Assembly (NCBI GenBank): GCA_963921425.1
Contig: OY992837.1
Coordinates: 5,863,896 to 5,927,895, forward strand
Reading direction: 5' to 3'
Origin: Dryas octopetala
Taxonomy: Eukaryota; Streptophyta; Magnoliopsida; Rosales; Rosaceae
Length of the DNA stretch: 64,000 nucleotides
Shown piece by piece: positions 46,604-56,195 of this stretch. Under the pieces are notes generated by a model that made no database searches, had not been told where the DNA came from, and worked only from the letters and a program-made list of their open reading frames with translations. Made by a program: the position numbers and the translations under genes. Each line of letters begins with the position of its first letter. Within the stretch, counting starts at the first letter, position 1.

Positions 46604-48303
46604 TTACAAGCATATACCAATCTCATGTATGGATCCTCACATTCATCTGCCAGATCTAACAGATGAGAGTATTCCATCAGCTGTGACAAAATGGGACAAT
46701 TGTAAGATTCACTCAGAGAACAGGATCAGATCGAACAAAGCTTCACAAAATGTCGTTCAATTACAAATAACACAAACCTCTGCCATTTTCTGTAGCATAG
46801 TCATTGGCTCAAAAATAAGTACTGGAAGGGTCACCATTGATGTGACGTCAGCACCTACATACTTCTGCATCACCTTCCAGTAGCCATCCCGATCCTGGAA
46901 AAAAAAAAAAAAAAGCAAGAGGAAGAACTTCTTAAATGAGTATGCACGAAAACATCAGAAAGTATGAAAGAGATAACAATTATTTTCAATATCAATACAA
47001 AATTAAATTATCTTACTATCACTATAAGCAAAGCATCTGTTTCTCGTTAATCTACAGAAGCATGTAGCTGCCAGAGAAGAAAATGACATCTTACATGCTT
47101 TATGTTTTTCTGTTTGGATTACTAGACTTGGCAAGGCTAAGCTGGAAAGCTTCTAAAGGCCAAAAAGAGAATATAGTGTTTTGATGGAGAAAGGAAATAC
47201 TGCCTGAAACATGCTAAGTAGATCTAATGATGGAAGGTCCAGATGAGGAGAGCCTGGTGGTATATCCACCAATTCTCCAAGGGTATATTCCAGGTTCAAG
47301 CTCGGGCCATGTCACTTAGTTTAACTAGCAAAAAGAAAGATCTAACAGTGGTAGGCCGACTAATATCTGTGACATTCTCAGTTTTACAGTGTCGAGAGCT
47401 GTCCAGTTCTCAGTAATATTGTGGTATGCTTTATGGTAACTTTTTCTCTATAATCGTACAGGCGAAACAGAATTGCCATGGCAGAAAAGTAGTGTACCTC
47501 CTGCTTCCATCTTCCTTTCCTTGCTTCATCTTCAACATCATCTGTGCCTCCATCTGGATTGATAACTTCCAGCCCCTCATAACCCACTAAGCTGTACAGT
47601 GAAAATACCACGGATTGTCATAATCTGATTCTTCAAAACACATAAAACTAGTTTCACACCATGCATTTCGAATTCAGTCAAGTGGGTAATACTAATCCAT
47701 TGAATTTACGAAACCGCATATAGCAACCACATAATATAAACCTCACTCTGCAGACATTAGATTTAGAACTTGGAAACACTATCGATAAGCAATTAAATAC
47801 CAAATAAATTACACATCCAACTAGAACCAAAATTATCACGAACCAGTTCACCAATCCATGAATGAATTCCACACTAACAAGAATCTCAAACTAGTGAAGG
47901 ATCAATTTCAACCCCAAAATAACATTAAAGCCAGATTCGCCGATTCAGAGCTTGTAGTAAAAGTTAACAGTGCTTGAATTGAGAGCAAGAGCAGCAGAAT
48001 TGGACAATTTCAACCCCAAAATAACATTGAAGCCAGATTCGCCGATTCAGAGCTTATAGTAAAAGTTAACAGTGCTTGAATTGAGAGCAAGAGCAGCAGA
48101 ATTGGACAAACATAAATCCAGTATCCCCACAAATCGCAAAAGAATTTAAGCAGCTCAAAAAATTAAAATTAAAGAGAGAGTGAGAGAGAGAGAGAGATTT
48201 GATACCCGTTGACGGATTTGGTCATTACGCTACCAAGATTAGACAAAGTCGAAGCCATCGAGGCGAAGAAGCCTCCGGTTTGCTTCGGATCCTTGGGAGC
48301 CAT
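43572..48303 (-). CDS. ORP3A: Oxysterol-binding protein-related protein, short ORP3A type
   Basis: Lipid/sterol-binding ORP with only the ligand-binding domain (no PH domain). Arabidopsis ORP3A works at the ER with VAP27. Ten exons on the minus strand: 48303-48206, 47591-47498, 46894-46778, 46680-46608, 46436-46318, 46114-45993, 45772-45596, 44881-44737, 44262-44084 and 43818-43572. They give 456 residues, normal for the group. The family signature EQVSHHPP is at residues 166-173, split by an intron after EQ. It is preceded by [15 protein letters not shown] and [41 protein letters not shown] and a C-terminal Lys/Glu-rich segment with FTPRWFDRT follow. Exon 4 is taken to end at TATGCTT|GTAAGC; an earlier GT would break the conserved [13 protein letters not shown] junction. 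CT microsatellites lie directly downstream of the donors of exons 4 and 9. Confidence 0.93.
44027..44081. repeat. Compound (GT)n(GA)n microsatellite in ORP intron 9
   Basis: (GT)10 at 44027-44046 adjoins (GA)16 at 44049-44081. On the gene strand the intron begins with donor GTCTCTCTCT, so the CT run starts at the splice site itself, followed by an AC run. Confidence 0.9.
46525..46600. repeat. (GA)n microsatellite at ORP exon 4 donor
   Basis: About 76 bases of nearly pure GA (one AGAAGAGAG interruption near 46534). On the gene strand the CT run begins six bases after the donor GTAAGCAT of intron 4. Confidence 0.9.
47903..48106. repeat. 102-bp tandem duplication in ORP intron 1
   Basis: CAATTTCAACCCCAAAATAA begins at 47903 and again at 48005. 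The two 102-bp units differ at only about two positions (ATTAAAGCC/ATTGAAGCC and GCTTGTAG/GCTTATAG), which points to a recent duplication within the first intron. Confidence 0.9.
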
Positions 48304-48420
48304 CTCCGATTATTAAAACCCTAGTCTCAGCAACTTCTGAAGAACAATAAGAGCGAGCGAAAGAGCGATCGAGCAGAGAGAGAGAGAGAGAGAGAGAGAG
48401 ACGGAGACGTTAATTTAGAG
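48304..48420 (-). promoter_or_regulatory. ORP 5' leader with (GA)n
   Basis: Directly upstream of the ORP start codon. It contains a 26-base (AG)n run at 48375-48400, read as CT on the gene strand, inside what should be the 5' UTR. CT-rich leaders are common in plants. No TATA box was assigned. Confidence 0.5.
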
Positions 48421-49443
48421 AGCAAGTGAAGAGGGCGAGGTGGTAATTTCGGATTTTGAGTATTTTATAGAGGGAATGACTGGGTGTGAGCAACAGCGAG
48501 GACCAGCAACGATTCTCGTTGGCGCTTCTTCTGTTTGAAGTCAAACAACGGGAGGATATTTTCGGTTTGAATTATTGAATTGTGGAGGCCACGCGTTGGG
48601 ATAAGCGCGTGGGGTGCGAGAAAAATCCATAAAGGCGGCTAACGCAGAAGCATCGAATCCAACTAAGTAACTAACTAGAAGCAAAAGCCGGCAACGCAAG
48701 CAAGGAAATGTCCATTGTGTATGCTTTGTGTTGTACCGTTGTGTTGTGCATGTTCGACGCGTAAGCAACGCGTTGGCCTTGGAATCCTTGGCCTCGTTGT
48801 CCATTATCACGGTAACGTGCTATTTGTCCATGTGGCACCCACTTCCACTAAGCTTTCATTAATTATAATCCTACCAAAAAGGCAAAAAGGAAAGGTATAA
48901 TCATAAATCATAATTATACTACTAGGCTTCTTTAGTAACATTATCAAAATTTATAGAATCGTCACACTTGCAAGGTCGATCAATCGGTACCCTTTCTTTT
49001 CTTTTGCTTTTGCTTATTTTGATTCCTTACGTGACAATGTGGTGGTATTTCCACAATTTGTCGATTAAATCGAAAATAGAGTATTCTAATTTCAATCAAC
49101 AAAATTTTGAAAGAAAATTTTAATTTAGATTTTTTGAAAGAAAATTTTAATTCTGATTTGATATTTTTGGAATTCTCAAAGCTTTCAAAATTTTAATGTT
49201 TTCAGAAACACAATATAGTCCAAATACAAACACATTTTAGTTAAGATATTTAGTTAAGGTACAAATTCAATATAGTTAATGTACAAACACAATCTAATCA
49301 AGTTACAAACACAATTTAATCAAGTTAAATACAATTTAATCAAGTTAAATACAATATAATCAATTTACTCCATGTACAAATGAATGTAATTAAAAGCACA
49401 AATTGCATTATAGTTAAGGTACAAATGCAATATAGTGAAAATA
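48421..49443. other. Intergenic region
   Basis: ORP promoter side followed by AT-rich DNA. 49200-49440 repeats ACAATTTAATCAAGTTAAAT-like words and GTACAAATGCAATATAGT-like words several times, a loose low-complexity array. No gene is seen. Confidence 0.5.
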
Positions 49444-49452
49444 TATATGTTA
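49444..49452. repeat. 9-bp target duplication (left), TATATGTTA
   Basis: TATATGTTA is repeated exactly at 50816-50824, immediately outside the two ends of the Mutator-like element. Confidence 0.85.
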
Positions 49453-49848
49453 GGCTTATTAGCACATTTGTCCCCTGATTTTTAGGTTTTTTCTCACTTT
49501 GCCTCCTGACATTTATTTGTCTCATATAACCCCCTGAATTTTTATGCCGTTTCTCACGTTGTCCGATTTCGTCAACTCCGTCAACTCCGTCAACACCACC
49601 GTTAGAAATACTGACGTGGAAGGGTAATTTTGTCATTTCAATTGTAAAATATATTTAAAACAATATTTAAATTAATAAAATAATAAAACTTTAAATTAAA
49701 ATAAAATCTTTAAAATTCAATTAAATTAAAAAAAAAAAAAACCAAACATTTCCCTCTCCACCCATTGCGCAGGCTGGCCACCCCTTTTTTTCCACCCACT
49801 GCACATTCCGGCCACCACTCCCTCTCCACCCACTACACATGCCGACAA

Positions 49849-49927
<79 letters not shown>
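49849..49927. repeat. (CT)n microsatellite in the Mutator-like element
   Basis: About 79 bases of CT dinucleotide with one TTTCT interruption near 49875, within the element cargo. Confidence 0.95.
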
Positions 49928-49929
<2 letters not shown>

Positions 49930-49931
<2 letters not shown>

Positions 49932-50465
49932 CTTCCCTCCCTGCACATGCCAGCCACACCCTCACCCATCCCCAACTCCACGCAGCCCAGCTCTGCCCCT
50001 CCCCGCCCAGCCCCAGCGTCATCCTCAGCCCTGCCCCGCCCAGCCTTGCCCCGTCCAGCCTCACCCTCCCCCAATCTGCGCGCCCCGCCCTCTCTCTGCC
50101 CAATCTACATAGCCCAGCCCAGCCCCCACCCAGCCCCACCTTGCCCTGCCCCGCCCTTGCTCTACTCCGATCAGCCCCACATAGCCCAGCCCAGCCCCGC
50201 CCTGGCTCTACCCCTCCCCGCCCTACGCAGCCCAGCCTCTCCCCGCCCAGGCCCATCTTGCTCTGCCCTGTCCTCGCTCTGCTCCGATCAGCCCCACGTA
50301 GCCTAGCCCAGCCCCGCCCTGGCTCTACCTCTCCCCGCCCTACGCAACCCAGCCCCTCCCCGCCCAGCCCCAGCTTGGCCCACCCCCACCCAGTCCCTCC
50401 CCCACCCCCACCCCCACCCAGCCCCTCCCACACCCCCTCCTCCGCCTCCCCCCTCCCCCTTCCCC
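49930..50465. repeat. GC-rich pyrimidine minisatellite cargo
   Basis: Cytosine-rich DNA made of CCCAGCCC, CCCCGCCC and CCCTGCC words. A longer unit is tandemly duplicated: CCGATCAGCCCCAC occurs at 50167 and 50284, and the following sequence (CCCAGCCCCGCCCTGGCTCT and onward) is shared, giving a period of about 117. Base composition is completely unlike the AT-rich flanks. Confidence 0.8.
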
Positions 50466-50824
50466 AGCCCTATTGCACAAGAGAAACTGTTTTTAAAAAA
50501 TTAAAATTTTTGATTTAATTAAAATTTCAGTTTTATATTTTTAAGTAAAAAAATGTGAGAGAGTTGCCAACATGGCATATTGGGTCCCACAAATTACCAC
50601 ATGGCACAAACATGGCAAAGATTGGTCATTTGTGGCTGAAAAGATGAAATTACCCCGCCACGTCAGCATTTCTAACGGTGGTGTTGACAGAGTTGACGGA
50701 ATCGGGCAACGTGGGAAACGGCATAAAAGTTGAGGGGGTTATATGAGACAAATAAATGTAAGGGGGCAAAGTGAGAAAAAATCTAAAAATCAAGGGGCAA
50801 ATGTGCTAATAAGCCTATATGTTA

Positions 50825-52031
50825 ACTTAAAAATACAAGTCATGTTACAAATTTAATTTAATCAAAATACAAAAATGCGCACTTTATATAATTTGCTTGA
50901 TTCTTTAAAGAAAAATCAATAAAGTTGGGGGAATAATAACTCAAAATTAATGTAGGAAATCAATGCAATTTTGACAATAAGATAACAAACTGTCCTTCAT
51001 GTTTTTAATTAATGTAAGGTTGGTGACCAAAGAATACTTGCTGCTTGATTTTGATTTGTCAAACTCAAACCTCAATTTAAAGGAAGAAATATTCGTCCAT
51101 TATTCCCCTTATCTGTAATATTATTCTCTCCAATGGTTGATGACGAACTGAGCCAATGAGCGATTGACACATGTTGCAATTAGTAATGCTGCAAATCAAT
51201 GACTAAGCTATTAAAAATGAGCAAGGTAATCGGGTGTAGAAGGGTCCATGCTTGTAGCAACACTCTTCGTGTCTAGCAGCAATTGCCGTTTGTCAGTGCG
51301 TGCTTCGCATATACGATTTGGTCCCTGCTGCACATCCCCTTCAACCAGTATTGTCCATTTTCATAACATAATTTGGGTTAAATTATTCGATAGAATACTT
51401 AATTTTTTATTTATTTTTGTGTTTTTAATTTGCTCCACAGGGTTTGTTGAAATAGTAAGTTCTTTTATTTAATCTTATTATAAAACTTAAAGTCCAACTA
51501 TTTTATTTATTAATTACAAAGTATATGTCACTATCTCGATCGATTGGTTCAACCGGAAATCTCCTAAAATGCACTCATGCTCGATATAAAATGCATTGGA
51601 TAATTCTCACTCATTTACCTTTTCTGCATGGAATTATTCTCTAATATTCAATCTCTTGACGCGGCAATAATTTTCATGACAATGAAATGAGGTGGCACTA
51701 AGGTTCTGTTTGCAGTCAAAAAATGCAATTCTTTCCAGAAATTATTGTCCCACTCAAAATAAGTGTCATAAACTAATTGTTTCCGTAATTAACACAACGT
51801 CAACAGTCCAAACAAACAATGCCTTAAAGGTAAAGAATTGGGTACGCGCCACGTATGTGTCGGCCAAATGTGGCAGTTCATTTCAGGCCAGCAGCTCCCA
51901 ACTGATGAACAACGTTGACTAAGCAGCGTCGTTTTCTGACTTTGTGCTGTAAAGCACTCCTCTTAATTCACTCAATCTCCCTCTCCCCATTCACATTCTG
52001 TGTGTCCAAACCTTCATCAGCTTCGCTTTCA
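50825..52031. other. Intergenic region and rhomboid gene promoter/leader
   Basis: AT-rich, no gene is supported. The last roughly 120 bases before 52032 are CT-rich and leader-like. Open frames at 51248 and 51692 lack any recognisable domain. Confidence 0.5.
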
Positions 52032-54932
52032 ATGGCCGGAGAGACTCAGCCAGAGACCCAAATGAGGGTCAATTCTCGGCGGAGCTACAACGTGGTTCAC
52101 CCAGTAGACGTGGAAACACCTCCATTAACGTCTCCAGCTCCAGCTCCAGCAGTATACCGAGAGATCAAGCATTTCAGGAAATGGGTTCCTTGGTTGATAC
52201 CTGTATTTGTGGTTGCCAATGTTGTTTTGTTCATCATCACCATGTCCGTCAACAACTGCCCCAAGAACTCAATCTCTTGCATTGCTAGGTTCTTGGGCAG
52301 GTTCTCCTTCCAGCCTTTTAAGGAGAACCCTCTTCTTGGACCATCATCATCTACGTGAGTTCTCAATTTTGCTTGTTGATTTTCAGAATGTCAATTGGTT
52401 TTGCTTTGATCTCAATTGGTGCTGAGCTGACCCTTTAGCTAATTTTTGATTGGTGGCTATTATAAACGTATAATTGGGTATTGTGTTGCATTTTGATTGC
52501 TTTAGGCTACAGAAGATGGGGGCTTTGGATGTGAGTAAGGTGGTTCACGGAAACCAGGGGTGGCGCCTTATCACTTGCAATTGGTTACATGCTGGTGTTT
52601 TCCATTTATTGGCTAACATGTTGAGCCTTTTAGTTATTGGGTTTCGGCTAGAGCAAGAATTTGGCTTCGGTATGTATTCCAAAATCAGTTTTTTATCTAA
52701 TTTTGTGATGACTATAAGCATTTTCATCATTTAAGGACTAATGGTGCTTCTTGCTATCTGCAACTTTAGGTATATGAGACAGTTTAGGTTTTCATTATGA
52801 TTGAACCAAAGCTTTTTTATCATATATAGCTAGTAGCTATTCTTAATTTACTTGTGTATGATAGATTCTCTTGTTTGTTGATGTCAGTATACAAAATTTT
52901 AGCTCATGCCCTTTGCCCAATTCTTGTATGTTTTTGTTACAGTCCGGATTGGGTTGCTATATGTCATCTCTGGATTTGGTGGGAGTTTGTTGTCTTCACT
53001 TTTCATCCAGTCAAACATCTCTGTTGGTGCTTCTGGTGCACTTTTTGGATTGCTGGGAGGCATGCTTTCTGAACTTATTACTAATTGGACAATATATAAT
53101 AGTAAGGTAATTGTTGAACGGCTTTTAAAGGAGCTTCATACTTGAAAAATTAATGTGGTGACATTGAGGATCCAGTATCTAAATCCTGATTATTGTTCAG
53201 TTAGCAGAACTTATCACCCTCCTGATCATCATAGCAATCAATTTGGCAGTGGGAATCCTCCCACACGTGGACAACTTTGCTCACATTGGAGGATTCTTTT
53301 CGGGTTTTCTTCTTGGGTTTGTGTTTCTTATCCGCCCCCAGTTTGGATGGGTTAACCAAAGATATGCTCCTCCAGGATACGCATCATCTCAAGTTAAATC
53401 TAAGTTCAAGACCTATCAGCGCATTTTGTGGGTCCTTTCAGTGATCCTTTTAATTGTTGGGTAAGCCAATCTGTTTCTCTGTGTCTATGCATTTCTTGTT
53501 TCCATATTTAGGTAGAAAATCTTGAAAGCATTTTGACCTTTTTTCATTAAACATACCATGAGAAAAGTACTTTACTTGACAGCTGAACTAGCTCATAACA
53601 GTGACATATCACACTGTTCTAGTAGTTGTTTCTACTCAATTAACATCTGTATTAAGTTATTTTTAGGCAGGATACAGCTCCTTTTGAACTTCAATTTTTT
53701 CTCACTGACCAGCTGCAGCCCAAACCTTTTGTTGGTACTTGTATCAGAAACAAGTTTCTGCACTTAGTTACCAAATTAGATGGAACACACTGTCCATATA
53801 CACTGTTGCAAACTAGGTTTTATGTGTTTGACCTAATCATAGAACAGTTTTTTCTCTACCCCAAATACCAAATTTGATGTAGAGATTCCCATTCCTTGCA
53901 GAAGCTATTTCTTAGTTATTCTAACAATGCAAACAATATTATAGATGCTTACACACAGAATGATAGATAAACTTTTTGAAACGTGGCTGTTTCTCCAAAA
54001 TTTATCTAGAAGTGAAACATCTATGCATGGAGAAGCTTTTATTCTTGCATTTTACATCTAGGACCCTAATTTGTATACCTGTTTTTCTTCTTGGTTGTAT
54101 GGTTTCCTTCTTTTAGTTCATGTAAAAAATGGTGCAGCCAGGGATGCCATGTTAACTTGGGTAATTAAGGTTTAGGCCTGCTCGAGAAAGTTTTTGAAAC
54201 TTGGAATTTTATTGTACAAGAATAATGTAAATATAAATGTAAAATTTGAATATTATTTTGCTGATTTGACAGGTTTACTGTTGGCCTGGTTATGCTTCTT
54301 CGGGGAGTTGATTTAAATAAGCATTGTTCTTGGTGTCATTACTTGTCTTGTGTCCCTACTTCAAGATGGAGTTGCAAGACAGAGCCTGCATACTGCACGG
54401 TAACTTTGCCAAATACTCTCCCCTTCCCCCTTGTGCATGTGATTTAAGATATGCAGTCAATTTATCAAACCAGGGCATTTTTCTTAATTGGACCACTTTC
54501 GGACTGGGTAAAAGGGCTTGATGTACTGAATCATGATCATCTGAATCATCATCTAGCTAACTAAGTTGTGTAAAAATTTTGGAAAAAAATAAAGAAACTC
54601 ATGAGGAAAAGGTAATGGTAGTCAATACCCGTGAAGACATAACATGAAAGCAGGAACTGACCTTCAATTGTTTGAAATAATGAAAGTCGGCTTTGAGGCA
54701 ATGCACATTTGACACGTATGGGACTTGTGATTAAAAGCAGTTTGTCTGAAATTTATCTTGTGATAACTGCATCAACTTGATTATTTTGTGCCATGACCTC
54801 TCATTGCAGTCAAACCAGATGGGTAACCAGATCGACTTAACATGCTCGAGCAATGGTAAGAATGGCACGTATATGTTTCCAAATGCAAGCAGTTCTCAGA
54901 TCCAGGGGTTATGCTCTCAGCTTTGCAGTTGA
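52032..54932 (+). CDS. RBL2-like: Rhomboid-like intramembrane serine protease (RBL1/RBL2 type)
   Basis: Endomembrane (probably Golgi) rhomboid protease that cleaves within membrane helices. Six exons: 52032-52354, 52506-52669, 52943-53106, 53201-53460, 54273-54399 and 54810-54932. They give 386 residues. The start is the ATG in CAATGGCCGGA, opening [10 protein letters not shown]; the frame is open further upstream but has no support. After a cytosolic N-terminus there is a first membrane helix ([18 protein letters not shown]), a luminal loop ([21 protein letters not shown]), then the rhomboid core. The core carries [20 protein letters not shown], catalytic Ser193 in GASGALFG and catalytic His245 in NFAHIGG. 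A seventh helix ([20 protein letters not shown]) precedes a Cys-rich C-terminal tail ([18 protein letters not shown]). Both catalytic residues are present, so it is an active-type rhomboid and not an iRhom. RBL1 versus RBL2 is not decided. Confidence 0.95.
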
Positions 54933-56195
54933 TTTATGCAGTAGACATGGGCTTAAGGTGGCATGAGCTGCTCATATGTGTAAATTCACTGTTACAGATT
55001 TTTCCCTTATATGATATATACCCTTGTTTTTACATGTATTCATTTCATTGTGTAATCTTGAATTCTTGATTTTTGCCACGAAAACGATTGATTTTTCTGT
55101 TTTCTATATTACTTAAGAGTGTGTAACTGGTATGGTATTGAACAACCATAAGGTGGGTCATTTGGGATTGAGAAATCAGAATAGAGTTAAAAAAAATATA
55201 TATATATATATAATGAAAAGCTGGTTTTGTTGAGTCACCAAAGTAGGCAAGCAAGCCGATTACCTACCCATCTGTATTGCATAGTGACTTAAATACGTTT
55301 CTGAGTTTCTCCCCTCCTTTGAAGTGCCTACAAGTCAGAAAGCTTCAGGGTGGTTGGGTTCAGTGTTCAGCCCACCACTTTTATTGGGCCAGCACGCAAG
55401 GCCCATCATAACTCCTTAAACATACTTTAGTCAATTCTTTAGTTCACGTCCAATCTTATGAGTCATTGTCATCACTTTGATGAACAGACTTTTGTTTATA
55501 GTTAATATATATTTATCTATTTTATTCTTTCAAAAAATGAATTAATTAACTAGTTAGTTTGGTTTATAGGAATAATATAGTATAACTGTACGTAGACACA
55601 ACAAAAAATAATTATTACGTTCCAAGATAATATTATAACTAGTCCTCCTCTTCAAAAAATTTTGGCTCTCTGCCCTTGGATTGAGAGAATGGCAACTGGC
55701 AAGGCCATCGATCCCGACCTGGAGTCGAGGTTGAAGTCCATAATTATTACACGAGCCAAGCTCGCTGCACCTTGGTTCTCTGCTGCTTGGCTCAGCTCAT
55801 TTACACCCCTATTGTTTAAGAGTTGACCTACAAAAATAAAGGTAGCTTCTCGTAGTTTTATACAAATATTTTAACTTTTTATACAATATTAACAATTTAA
55901 AAAAAATTACCTAATCAAATTTAACATTTTACAAAGATTTTTATAATTATGACCAAATTGTATCTTTTGTTTATTTATTTTTGGTATAAATGAGATGGGG
56001 AGGTTCGATTTTTTATTTGTTTCCAAGGTTCGAATTTTTCTTTCATTACACCGTGGATGTAACAAAAGGGCGGGTGTAAATACAACCGTCCGTAGTCACA
56101 CTCATATCCATTATCATCAACTCATCAAACAGAGTGCAGACTAATAAACCTCGCTCGCGCTCGAGTTCCCCAAACCTCTTATTCACCAGACGGTG
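54933..56195. other. Intergenic region
   Basis: Rhomboid 3' flank, a short (TA)n run near 55197-55213, and AT-rich DNA. No gene is supported. The leader of the RNR1 gene begins somewhere after about 56100. Confidence 0.5.

Larger units (their letters stand above)
49453..50815. mobile_element. Mutator-like non-autonomous element with GC-rich cargo, 1363 bp
   Basis: The terminal 18 bases GGCTTATTAGCACATTTG are perfectly inverted at the right end, and the inverted arms continue for about 185 bp each (to ACGTGGAAGGGTAAT on the left and ATTACCCCGCCACGTCAG on the right). Perfect 9-bp duplications flank it, as for Mutator-like transposases. Between the arms lie AT-rich DNA, a long (CT)n tract (49849-49927), and a GC- and pyrimidine-rich block (about 49930-50465) whose sequence differs sharply from the surroundings. 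No transposase is present. The open frames through the block are compositional artefacts. Confidence 0.88.

Noticed and set aside
46279-46883. Overlapping long frames on both strands around the (GA)n tract near the ORP gene
   Set aside because: The frames run through the microsatellite into the intron; the true exons 3, 4 and 5 end at splice sites and give the conserved ORP sequence.
49726-50433. Open frames of 115-235 residues on both strands through the CT repeat and GC-rich block
   Set aside because: They are produced by low-complexity DNA (Arg-Glu or Ser-Leu runs and Pro/Ala-rich words) that stays open in several frames at once; no domain and no gene structure.
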